Source: Pirellulales bacterium
GTDB lineage: Bacteria; Planctomycetota; Planctomycetia; Pirellulales; Thermoguttaceae
Reading direction: 5' to 3'
Length of the DNA stretch: 8,466 bases
Assembly (NCBI GenBank): GCA_030617125.1
Contig: JAUWWA010000058.1
Span: 1-8,466, forward strand
The first letter of the stretch is position 1; each line of letters starts with the position of its first letter. Position numbers and translations under genes: made by a program. Positions 1 through 5,848 of the stretch are shown here, in pieces. Under the pieces are notes generated by a model. That model did no database searches and was not told the DNA's origin. It saw only the letters and a program-made list of their open reading frames with translations.

Positions 1-34
1 CCGGCGTCGTAAGTTGCTGTCCCACAACGTGTTA

Positions 35-53
35 CGGCCGCGCGTGGCGGCCG
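35..53. other. Short GC-rich hairpin
   Basis: Bases 35-41 (CGGCCGC) pair perfectly with 47-53 (GCGGCCG) around a five-base loop. No T-run follows on either strand, so it is not a standard intrinsic terminator. It may be chance in GC-rich DNA or a remnant of a 3' end structure of a gene to the left. Confidence 0.3.
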
Positions 54-144
54 ATGGGAATTTATGGACCGGCAAAACATGCGTCCAAATGACCAATAAT
101 TCAAGAAACCCCGGGAAAACGGCACTTGCTCGCCGATGTACGTT

Positions 145-200
145 AGGGAATAGAGGGCAGAGGACAGAGGGCAGAGGACAGAAGGCGGAGGACAGAGGAT
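145..200 (+). repeat. Heptamer tandem array, AGAGGRC type
   Basis: Eight 7-base units run in phase from 145: tagggaa, tagaggg-phase units AGAGGGC (152), AGAGGAC (159), AGAGGGC (166), AGAGGAC (173), AGAAGGC (180), GGAGGAC (187) and AGAGGAT (194). The first (145-151) is degenerate. One strand is almost all purine. The type resembles the short tandemly repeated heptanucleotides (STRR) known from heterocystous cyanobacteria in unit length only; the sequence is different. It belongs to the same class as the arrays at 501-570, 7487-7521 and 7756-7783, but has its own unit. Confidence 0.85.
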
Positions 201-301
201 AGTGATAGTGCCCAGGGGGCGGCGGACGGTTGCACGGGAATCCGGCTTGCACCTTGCGCGGGGTGACAGACGTTTGGCGCCGGGGCGACCTAGACTTTTG
301 T

Positions 302-484
302 ATGGGTTTCCTCGGACAGTTTTCAAAAAACCTGGTGTTTCTGATCTCCGTCACCCGGCCGGCGAAAAAGAAATCGTCCGCGGCCCGCCGGCGGCGGAAG
401 AACGGCGAAAAGAGCGGCGGCGGGGAGGACAGGCTCTCCAAAACGCCGGCATCCACGTACAAGTCCACAGAAACCGGCAACTGA
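302..484 (+). CDS. Possible small protein, doubtful
   Basis: An ATG at 302 opens a 60-residue frame ending in TGA at 482-484. The first 18 residues are moderately hydrophobic (GFLGQFSKNLVFLISV). The rest is a Lys/Arg/Ser/Gly-rich low-complexity tail with runs such as KKKSSAARRRRKNGEK. There is no Shine-Dalgarno sequence before the ATG and I recognise no family. The composition could simply reflect low-complexity DNA. I list it because it is the only frame in this gap with any structure; it is more likely not a gene. Confidence 0.15.
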   Translation: MGFLGQFSKNLVFLISVTRPAKKKSSAARRRRKNGEKSGGGEDRLSKTPASTYKSTETGN

Positions 485-500
485 CATCGGATCGCCGACG

Positions 501-570
501 ACTGCCCTTCTGCCTACTGCCCACTGCCTACTGCCCACTACCTACTGCCTACTGCCTACTGCGTCCTGAC
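501..570 (-). repeat. Heptamer tandem array, TACTGCC type
   Basis: Ten consecutive 7-base units fill 501-570: ACTGCCC, TTCTGCC, TACTGCC, CACTGCC, TACTGCC, CACTACC, TACTGCC, TACTGCC, TACTGCG, TCCTGAC. Four are the exact unit TACTGCC; the others differ by one or a few bases, with the degenerate ones at the ends. Read on the minus strand the unit is GGCAGTA, purine-rich in the sense direction of cutA. The array overlaps the 3' end of cutA, encodes its last residues and supplies its TAG stop (549-551). Confidence 0.92.
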
Positions 571-887
571 CTGTGCACCTCCCCTTCCAGCCAGGCTAGG
601 TAGCCCGCGCTGCCGGCGAGGATCGGCATGGCGAGGATCTCGGGCACTTCGTACGGATGGAGCCGGCGGATCGACTGCTCGACTTGCTCGTACAACTCGC
701 GCCGCGTCTTTGCCCAGCACTGCCACTCCTCGGCCGTCTCGATCTCGCCCTTCCAGCGGTACGTGCTCGTGACGGGCCCAAGCACCTGCACGCACGCCGC
801 CAATCGCTCGTCGACGAGTGTTCGGGCAATTGCGGCAGCGTCCTCCTTGCGTTCGGTCGTGGTGACCACTTGGATGAAATCGGTCAT
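549..887 (-). CDS. cutA: CutA divalent-ion tolerance protein
   Basis: This 112-residue protein matches the CutA1 family along its whole length. The family forms very stable small cytoplasmic trimers, is associated with tolerance to copper and other divalent cations, and has an unsettled molecular role. Visible landmarks are the first strand QVVTTTERKEDAAAIA (6-21), the LVDERLAACVQ helix and strand (24-34), the conserved YRWKGEIE (43-50), the TRRELYEQVE helix (61-70) and the HPYEVPEI signature (77-84) before GYLAWLEGEV (95-104). The start is backed by AAGGA 9 bases upstream (complement of 897-901). Family members usually end soon after the YLAWL segment. Here residues 106-112 (RSGRSRQ) and the stop come from a heptamer repeat array, so the tail is probably not part of the native fold. 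The gene lies 65 bases downstream of the hydrolase gene and could share its transcript. Confidence 0.94.
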   Translation of the reverse strand: MTDFIQVVTTTERKEDAAAIARTLVDERLAACVQVLGPVTSTYRWKGEIETAEEWQCWAKTRRELYEQVEQSIRRLHPYEVPEILAMPILAGSAGYLAWLEGEVHRSGRSRQ

Positions 888-896
888 GTCGGGGGT

Positions 897-901
897 TCCT
901 T
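897..901 (-). promoter_or_regulatory. Ribosome-binding site of cutA
   Basis: The minus strand reads AAGGA here, followed by ten or fewer bases and the ATG at 887-885. This is the main support for the chosen CutA start, which also fits the usual N-terminus of the family. Confidence 0.6.
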
Positions 902-952
902 GATTGCTGACGCCGTATTACTTATGTGTTTGCGCGGCCGTGCTGGCAGCGG

Positions 953-2026
953 CTAGACTGCTTCGTACAATCGCCGCGCCACTTCCTCTGCGTGGAAGAG
1001 CATCCACTGCTGCCGGGTGTACACGGCGTGACCGGCGATGTGCTGCGCGATGCCGCCTTCCGGGCGGTCGTAGTCGACCAGCAACGTCGTGCCCTCGTCC
1101 GGGACGATCGCGCCGGCCTGGAATCGCTCCAGCGTGTCGCGGTGGCGCATATCGCCTTGCAGCAGCCGGTTCAGGCGTTGGTCGGCCAGCCACGTTCGCC
1201 ACGTGAGCATGCCCGGCATGACGTTCGTGCCCGCGATGCCGAGTTGCTGCAGATAATCACCGTTGGCGCCCGTCTTGATATCATCCAGCTTCGGGGGGAA
1301 TACCGCACGATATTCCGGCAGGCCTTCGGCTGCGCGATGGTTGACAAAGTGCAGAAGCTTCGCATAGCCGGCCGAGTCCCAACCGTAGCGGATCGGCGTG
1401 CCGAACGTGACGATGTCCAGCGGCAGGCCGACTGCCGCCGGCGCTTCTCTTTCGAGCAACTTGCGAACTCGCTTCCAGACGGGGACGTCGACGCGGCCGA
1501 CCACCGGCCGGCGATAGTAGACCTCGGCCGCTTCGAAGAAGCGCCGGATCTTTTCGCGGTCGCCGCCCAACAGGTTGGTCGCCAGCGCGAACACGTTTCC
1601 GGCGTGGCTATGTCCCCACAGCAGCACGCTCCCTTTCAGCGGGAACTCGCGCGAGGCCAACTCGTCGATCAGCCGCACGGCGCCGTCGGCCCGGCCGATG
1701 TGATGGTTTTCGCTCGACCAGCGGAACAGCCGCACCGGGATCAGTCGCTGGCCGGGCTTGTGCAGCGACGCTTCAAGGCGCGCCGCATACTCCGCCGTGT
1801 AGTTTCCCGCCTCGCCGGCCACTTTGTCGACGATCCGCTTGACCACACCGCGGACGGCTTCGCTGGCAGTCGGAAACACGCGGCCCACTTCGGCCAGGAT
1901 CCCCAGGGCATCGGGGCCGACGAACGTCCCGTGCGTCAGGTAGATGCACGCCACGCCCGACCGACGTAACGCCGCGCCCGCCCACCGCATCCGCTTGTGG
2001 TACTCATCGCAGCCGCATTGCGGCAT
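953..2026 (-). CDS. Alpha/beta-hydrolase, lipase/esterase-like
   Basis: From the ATG at 2026 the protein has 357 residues. A strand IYLTHGTFVGPD (about 28-39) resembles the oxyanion-loop region of alpha/beta-hydrolases. VLLWGHSHAG (about 134-143) is a clear GxSxG nucleophile elbow with Ser140. IVTFGTPIRYG (about 205-215) matches the TFGTP segment common in lipases. Near the C-terminus, GHAVYTRQQWMLFH (about 332-345) offers a catalytic His at about 333, with Asp residues just before it (LLVDYD) as candidates for the acid. No signal peptide or membrane segment is evident from this start, so a cytoplasmic enzyme is likely. The substrate is unknown. The frame stays open far upstream into the start of tkt, but the upstream translation is not protein-like and crosses the tkt promoter. 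An ATG at 1990 is an alternative; neither start has a good Shine-Dalgarno sequence. Confidence 0.8.
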   Translation of the reverse strand: MPQCGCDEYHKRMRWAGAALRRSGVACIYLTHGTFVGPDALGILAEVGRVFPTASEAVRGVVKRIVDKVAGEAGNYTAEYAARLEASLHKPGQRLIPVRLFRWSSENHHIGRADGAVRLIDELASREFPLKGSVLLWGHSHAGNVFALATNLLGGDREKIRRFFEAAEVYYRRPVVGRVDVPVWKRVRKLLEREAPAAVGLPLDIVTFGTPIRYGWDSAGYAKLLHFVNHRAAEGLPEYRAVFPPKLDDIKTGANGDYLQQLGIAGTNVMPGMLTWRTWLADQRLNRLLQGDMRHRDTLERFQAGAIVPDEGTTLLVDYDRPEGGIAQHIAGHAVYTRQQWMLFHAEEVARRLYEAV

Positions 2027-2071
2027 CGCCGGCGAACGAACCACGTGATAGGTCGCACCGGGGCGTGCAGC

Positions 2072-2077
2072 ACTATA
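2072..2077 (-). promoter_or_regulatory. Possible -10 box for hydrolase gene
   Basis: The minus strand reads TATAGT, close to TATAAT. I see no good TTGACA-like hexamer 16-18 bases further upstream, so this would be a weak or activator-dependent promoter at best. A start about 7 bases downstream would give a leader of roughly 40 bases to the ATG at 2026. Confidence 0.25.
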
Positions 2078-2194
2078 GGCCTGATGCCGAAACGGACTGG
2101 CTTGCGACACGGCTCTTCCCGCGGATCTGTGTAGGCAGGGGAAAAGGGGAATGCTAAATGTTGGGGGCAAATGCGGCGACGCGTTCTGGGTGCG

Positions 2195-2223
2195 TTGACG
2201 ACACCTCCAACCGGCTTTAGAAT
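2195..2223 (+). promoter_or_regulatory. Sigma70-type promoter of tkt
   Basis: TTGACG (2195-2200) and TAGAAT (2218-2223) are separated by exactly 17 bases. Each hexamer has one mismatch to the housekeeping consensus (TTGACA, TATAAT). The expected transcription start is near 2230, which gives a leader of about 145 bases before the tkt ATG. Orientation, spacing and position all fit tkt; the start site itself is inferred. Confidence 0.65.
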
Positions 2224-2232
2224 AACCGATCT

Positions 2233-2304
2233 CGATGCTCGCGGAAACTCCCTTCCGGGGGGCAGAGCCTCTCGTTGAGACTGCTTGCCGATCCGCGAGC
2301 ATCG
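2233..2304 (+). promoter_or_regulatory. 5'-end stem-loop in tkt leader
   Basis: CGATGCTCGCGGA (2233-2245) is perfectly complementary to TCCGCGAGCATCG (2292-2304), a 13-bp stem closing a 46-base loop. Inside the loop, GCAG and CTGC plus TCTC-GTT-GAGA can form a smaller bulged stem at about 2262-2284. With the predicted transcription start near 2230 the stem would begin within a few bases of the mRNA 5' end. Such 5'-terminal stems can protect mRNA from decay; it could equally be a ligand- or protein-binding leader, or, as DNA, an operator. Confidence 0.5.
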
Positions 2305-2323
2305 TGCAGATGGAAAGTAGGAT

Positions 2324-2340
2324 CGTGGCTGCAAGCCACG
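2324..2340 (+). promoter_or_regulatory. Compact hairpin in tkt leader
   Basis: CGTGGCT (2324-2330) and AGCCACG (2334-2340) form a perfect 7-bp stem with the 3-base loop GCA. It lies 34 bases upstream of the tkt ATG, just outside the space a ribosome would need. No T-run follows, so it is not an intrinsic terminator. Its shape (7-bp stem, 3-base loop) is the same as the hairpins at 7553-7737, although the sequence differs. Confidence 0.45.
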
Positions 2341-2365
2341 CTGAATACGGGCGACTGCAATTGAC

Positions 2366-2370
2366 GGGAG
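2366..2370 (+). promoter_or_regulatory. Ribosome-binding site of tkt
   Basis: GGGAG lies 4 bases before the ATG at 2375. This is slightly close but a usable Shine-Dalgarno sequence, and it agrees with the expected transketolase N-terminus. Confidence 0.6.
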
Positions 2371-2374
2371 AAAA

Positions 2375-4420
2375 ATGGCTGATCAAAACCGCATAGAACA
2401 ACTGGCAATCAATACGATCCGCACGCTTTCGATGGACGCCGTGCAGGCGGCCCGCAGCGGTCATCCGGGCACGCCGATGGCCTTGGCCCCGGCGGCGTAT
2501 GTGCTCTGGGGCGAGGTGCTCAACTACGATCCGGCCCAGCCGGCGTGGCCGGGCCGTGATCGGTTCGTGCTCTCATGCGGCCATGCCTCCATGCTGTTGT
2601 ACTCGATCCTGTACTTAGCCGGCGTGAAGCAACTCGGCGAAGACGGCCGCCCGACCGGCGAGCCGGCTGTCTCGCTCGACGAGATCAAGAAATTCCGCCA
2701 ACTCGGCAGCCGCTGCCCCGGCCATCCCGAATACCGTGAGACCTCCGGCGTGGAGACTACGACCGGGCCGCTGGGGCAAGGGGTCGCCACGAGCGTGGGC
2801 ATGGCCATCGCCGCGCGATGGCTCGCCGCCACGTTTGATCGGCCAGACTTCGATTTGTTCGACTTCAACGTCTATGCTCTGTGCAGCGACGGCGATTTGA
2901 TGGAAGGCGTGGGCAGCGAGGCCGCGTCGATCGCCGGGCACCTGAAACTCTCGAACCTCTGCTGGATCTACGACGACAACAAGATCACCATCGAGGGTGC
3001 AACCTCACTGGCGTTTAGCGAGCAGGTCGCCGCACGATTCTCCGGCTACGGTTGGAACGTGCTCGAGGTGGAAGACGTTAATGACCTGGACGCCCTGCGC
3101 GGCTCGCTCGAGTTCTTCCGGGACAACAACGATGGGCCGACGCTCGTGATCGTTCGCAGCGTTATCGCCTTCGGCGCGCCCAACGCCGCGAATACGGCCG
3201 GCGCCCACGGCGCCCCGCTGGGCGAAGAGGAGGTTCGCCTGACCAAGGAGGCCTACGGCTGGAACGCCGACGCGCATTTTCTCGTGCCCGACGAAGTGGC
3301 GACACACTTCCGTGACGGCATCGGCGCGCGCGGCCAGCGGGCGTACGAGTCTTGGGCGATGAAGTTCGCCGAGTACGCAAAGAGATATCCCGAACCGGCC
3401 GAACAGTTTCGACGCATCCAGCGCAGCGAACTGCCCGACGACTGGGACGCCGACATCGAGCCGTTTCCCGCCGACGCGAAGGGCCTTGCCAGTCGGGCCT
3501 CGTCGGGCAAGGTGCTCAACCAAATCGCCAAGAATGTGCCCTGGCTCTTGGGCGGATCGGCCGATCTCGCCCCGTCGAACAAATCGCTGATCGCCGGCTG
3601 CAACGACTTCGCTCCCGGCAGCTACGCCGGGCGGAACTTCCACTTCGGCATCCGCGAGCACGCCATGGCCGCCATCTGCAACGGCATGGCGTTGTGCGGC
3701 CTGAGGGCCTACGGCGCAACCTTCTTCGTCTTCACCGACTACATGCGCCCCGCGATGCGGATGGCCGCCATGATGGGAGTGCCGGTCTTCTACATCCTGA
3801 CACACGACTCGATCGGCGTGGGCGAGGACGGTCCGACGCATCAGCCGGTCGAACAACTCGCCGCGCTTCGGGCGATCCCAAACCTGGCCGTCTTTCGCCC
3901 GGCCGACGCCAACGAAGTCGCCGAAGCCTACAAGAGTGTGATGCAGTTGAAGGACCAGCCGGCGGCGCTGGTGCTGACGCGCCAAAACTTGCCCACGTTC
4001 GACCGCAACAGCGTCGCTCCAGCCTCCGGCGTGCGCCAAGGCGGCTACGTGCTGGCCGACGCGGCGGACGGCGACGCGGAAGTGATCCTCATGGCCACCG
4101 GAAGCGAAGTCGCCGTGTGCGTGGAGGCCTGGCGGCAGCTTTCGGCCGAAGGAGTCAAGGCCCGGGTTGTGAGTCTACCGTGCTTCGAACTATTCGACGC
4201 CCAGCCGGAAGCGTACCGCGATGCGGTCCTGCCGCCGGCGGTAACCGCTCGGGTGGCGGTCGAGGCGGGCGTCGAACAGGGCTGGCGGAAGTACCTCGGC
4301 ACGCGTGGCCGGTTCGTCGGCATGAGCAGTTTTGGCGCGTCGGCTCCGGTCGCCGTGTTGCTGAAGCATTTCGGCTTCACCGCCGAGAACGTGGTCGCGG
4401 CGGCGAAGGGGCAGCTTTAG
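2375..4420 (+). CDS. tkt: Transketolase
   Basis: This 681-residue enzyme moves two-carbon ketol units between sugar phosphates in the pentose phosphate (and, where present, Calvin) pathway: xylulose-5-P with ribose-5-P or erythrose-4-P. It uses thiamine diphosphate and a divalent metal. The whole family pattern is present. The N-terminal domain has SGHPGTPM (28-35, His30), CGHAS (68-72, His70), GPLGQG (131-136), the ThDP/metal site SDGDLMEG (171-178) with DNKITIEG (201-208, Asn202), and AGAHGAPLG (275-283, His278). The central pyrimidine-binding domain has GIREHAM (425-431) with the essential Glu428-region, and THDSIGVGEDGPTHQP (476-491, including His489). The C-terminal domain follows from about 550. 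Length and start are normal, and no key residue is missing. It is transcribed alone from its own promoter and leader, and it ends 9 bases from the oppositely oriented acetyltransferase gene. Confidence 0.98.
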   Translation: MADQNRIEQLAINTIRTLSMDAVQAARSGHPGTPMALAPAAYVLWGEVLNYDPAQPAWPGRDRFVLSCGHASMLLYSILYLAGVKQLGEDGRPTGEPAVSLDEIKKFRQLGSRCPGHPEYRETSGVETTTGPLGQGVATSVGMAIAARWLAATFDRPDFDLFDFNVYALCSDGDLMEGVGSEAASIAGHLKLSNLCWIYDDNKITIEGATSLAFSEQVAARFSGYGWNVLEVEDVNDLDALRGSLEFFRDNNDGPTLVIVRSVIAFGAPNAANTAGAHGAPLGEEEVRLTKEAYGWNADAHFLVPDEVATHFRDGIGARGQRAYESWAMKFAEYAKRYPEPAEQFRRIQRSELPDDWDADIEPFPADAKGLASRASSGKVLNQIAKNVPWLLGGSADLAPSNKSLIAGCNDFAPGSYAGRNFHFGIREHAMAAICNGMALCGLRAYGATFFVFTDYMRPAMRMAAMMGVPVFYILTHDSIGVGEDGPTHQPVEQLAALRAIPNLAVFRPADANEVAEAYKSVMQLKDQPAALVLTRQNLPTFDRNSVAPASGVRQGGYVLADAADGDAEVILMATGSEVAVCVEAWRQLSAEGVKARVVSLPCFELFDAQPEAYRDAVLPPAVTARVAVEAGVEQGWRKYLGTRGRFVGMSSFGASAPVAVLLKHFGFTAENVVAAAKGQL

Positions 4421-4429
4421 CCGCTGTAC

Positions 4430-5758
4430 TTACGCCTGCAAATCATCCAACGGCGGGCGCCACAGCGGCAGCGGTGGAAACAGCACAGGGCCGACTTCCC
4501 GGGCGACGGCGGTCGACGCCTCGACGCGGCCCTCGGCGATCGCCGCGTCCCAGTCGAGTTGTCCCAGCACGAGTCGGGTGAAATCGGCGACGTTCAGGCG
4601 CAGATAGCTGCGACCCAGCCGGCGCGAGAGAACCTTCACACCCGAGGCGGCGACTTCCAAGTGATACTTCTTGCGTTCCACGGCCAGCCCCAGTTCGACC
4701 GGCAGCGCGAGCCCGGCCGCCTCCACGCGGCGGCAGAACTCGCCGCCGAGCCGACGAAGCAGCTTAAGCGGATCCAATAGCCGGGCCATGAACACTTCGC
4801 CGTCGCCCCATGCGCGATGGTACCGCTGCCCGCCGGCACTGCAGAACAGCTTGTGGATGGATCGCGTCGGCGGCGCGTGCATCAACACGCCGTGACGGTT
4901 GTGCTCGATGGCGTCGCCGCAGCACCGCCCAAGCAACTCCGCCGCCGCCTTGCGCCGGTCCGGCGAAGTAGCCAGTTCGACGACCGCTTCACCGCACGTG
5001 ACCGCGTAGCCGACGATCCGCGTGCTGATCTCGCCTAATTCCAACAACTCGGGACCGTCCAACGCCACATAGAACTGATCGTAGGCCTGACGGCGCATCA
5101 ACCACTTCCAATAGGAATCGGTTCGCTCCAGGGCCCCGTAGGAGTTGGGCAGGTTCTGGTTGTAAATGCGGACCAAGGCAGCCAGCTCCCACTGCCGCCA
5201 GGGCCGGATCTGGAATCGCGGCCGGCTTCGGCGACGCAATCCGCGGTCGATGAGCCTGGCCAGAATGGCGCGGGCGTCGGCCCGGCTGTAGCTGTGCCGG
5301 CCGCACAACGCCCAGCCGGTAGGACGGAAAAAGTGGGGGATCGAGGTCCGCAACCACCCGACCAACGCGCCGCTTCGGGCCATCTGCTTTTCCGCCGCGC
5401 GGAGCAGATGCGTGCCGTGCCCCTTATTGCGGCACTCCGGCGAGGTGGTCAACCACCCCAGGATTGCCACGGGAAGCTGCAGCGGGCCAAATTGCATCGT
5501 CCGGTCGGCGATGTGGACATGGCCGGTGATCCGGTTGCCGTGCCGGATCAGCATCCGGTCGCTCGGCTCGTAGAACGGGTCTTCCAGCGATGCCTTGAAT
5601 TCCTCGCGCGAAGGTCCCTGGAACATACCTGTCAAGAAGTGATATACGGCCGTGTGATCGCCCCCAGTGGCAGGCATCACCGGCAATCGGCAGCGCCGTC
5701 GCCGCCTCCTAATAGGTGGCGCTTCAGCCGATAGCGATGAAAAAACCTCGGCGCCCAT
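4430..5758 (-). CDS. GNAT acetyltransferase, Eis-like architecture
   Basis: The 442-residue protein starts with a GNAT domain (about 23-160). The acetyl-CoA motif A, GWLTTSPECRNKGHGTHLL (101-119), contains the R-x-x-G-x-G core (Arg110, Gly113, Gly115). A second GNAT-like half follows (about 180-330). The C-terminal part (about 335-442), with VELGLAVERKKYHLEVAASG and NVADFTRLVLGQLDW, resembles the sterol-carrier-like domain that ends Eis-type enzymes. Eis-family enzymes acetylate amines of aminoglycosides, polyamines or proteins; the substrate here is unknown. The start at 5758 is supported by AAAGGA upstream. The next ATG (5677) would cut the first strand CRLPVMPA. Residues 17-22 are six arginines in a row, just before that strand. 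It lies downstream of the BshC-like gene on the same strand with a 90-base gap, so co-transcription is possible. The similarity to Eis is by eye; a plain GNAT of another subfamily remains possible. Confidence 0.87.
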   Translation of the reverse strand: MGAEVFSSLSAEAPPIRRRRRRCRLPVMPATGGDHTAVYHFLTGMFQGPSREEFKASLEDPFYEPSDRMLIRHGNRITGHVHIADRTMQFGPLQLPVAILGWLTTSPECRNKGHGTHLLRAAEKQMARSGALVGWLRTSIPHFFRPTGWALCGRHSYSRADARAILARLIDRGLRRRSRPRFQIRPWRQWELAALVRIYNQNLPNSYGALERTDSYWKWLMRRQAYDQFYVALDGPELLELGEISTRIVGYAVTCGEAVVELATSPDRRKAAAELLGRCCGDAIEHNRHGVLMHAPPTRSIHKLFCSAGGQRYHRAWGDGEVFMARLLDPLKLLRRLGGEFCRRVEAAGLALPVELGLAVERKKYHLEVAASGVKVLSRRLGRSYLRLNVADFTRLVLGQLDWDAAIAEGRVEASTAVAREVGPVLFPPLPLWRPPLDDLQA

Positions 5759-5848
5759 CGGCGGGAATCCTTTCTGCGAATGCCGATCGATCCGTCACTA
5801 GCGATGAGTCTAGATCAATGAATAAGCTCTGTGCGTATCAAACCACAA
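5759..5848 (-). other. Spacer between BshC-like and GNAT genes
   Basis: This 90-base spacer is more AT-rich than the genes beside it. On the minus strand I see TTGATA-like and TATTCA-like stretches but no pair at good spacing, so an internal promoter is neither shown nor excluded. No hairpin with a T-run is present, so there is no intrinsic terminator between the two genes. Confidence 0.4.
5768..5773 (-). promoter_or_regulatory. Ribosome-binding site of GNAT gene
   Basis: The minus strand reads AAAGGA about 9 bases before the ATG at 5758. It decides the start in favour of the longer protein that includes the six-arginine stretch. A perfect AGGAGG lies inside the gene (complement of 5705-5710), but it is 27 bases from the next ATG and is better read as Arg codons. 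Confidence 0.6.

Larger units (their letters stand above)
1..548. other. Region without a convincing gene
   Basis: I find no gene I can support here. The frame open from the left edge to a TAG at 200-202 has no recognisable protein features, and its last 17 or so codons are made of heptamer repeats. What the region does hold is a 7-bp-stem hairpin (35-53), a purine-rich heptamer array (145-200), a low-confidence small reading frame (302-484) and a second heptamer array (501-570) that continues into the end of cutA. The stretch at about 360-430 is a low-complexity run rich in CGG and GAA triplets. The left neighbour gene is outside the window. Confidence 0.6.
2027..2374. other. Divergent intergenic region, hydrolase and tkt
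   Basis: This 348-base gap separates two divergently transcribed genes. Its tkt side holds a promoter (2195-2223), a long inverted repeat (2233-2304), a compact hairpin (2324-2340) and a ribosome-binding site (2366-2370). The hydrolase side holds only a weak possible -10 box (2072-2077). Bases 2100-2190 show nothing I can name. No TPP riboswitch consensus is visible although transketolase uses thiamine diphosphate. Confidence 0.7.

Noticed and set aside
14..202. C-terminal part of a gene entering from the left edge
   Set aside because: The frame is open from the edge, but its translation looks random and its end is pure heptamer repeat; not enough to call a gene.
926..1969. Long plus-strand reading frame opposite the hydrolase
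   Set aside because: It is the complement of a gene with clear catalytic motifs; its translation is His/Arg/Asp-rich with no domain, as usual for an antisense shadow in GC-rich DNA.
2233..2304. Intrinsic terminator
   Set aside because: The loop is 46 bases, no T-run follows, and it lies just downstream of a promoter rather than after a gene.
2230..2374. TPP riboswitch in the tkt leader
   Set aside because: Transketolase uses thiamine diphosphate, but the conserved CUGAGA and ACC-CUGAUC-type segments of the TPP aptamer are absent.
2027..2464. N-terminal extension of the hydrolase to 503 residues
   Set aside because: The extra 146 residues have no protein-like pattern and would overlap the tkt promoter, leader and first codons on the other strand.
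3005..4039. Long minus-strand reading frame opposite tkt
   Set aside because: Transketolase is unmistakable on the other strand; this frame shows no motif and is a codon-bias shadow.
5705..5710. AGGAGG as the ribosome-binding site for a shorter acetyltransferase
   Set aside because: It is 27 bases from the next ATG (5677), and that start would remove the first strand of the GNAT fold.
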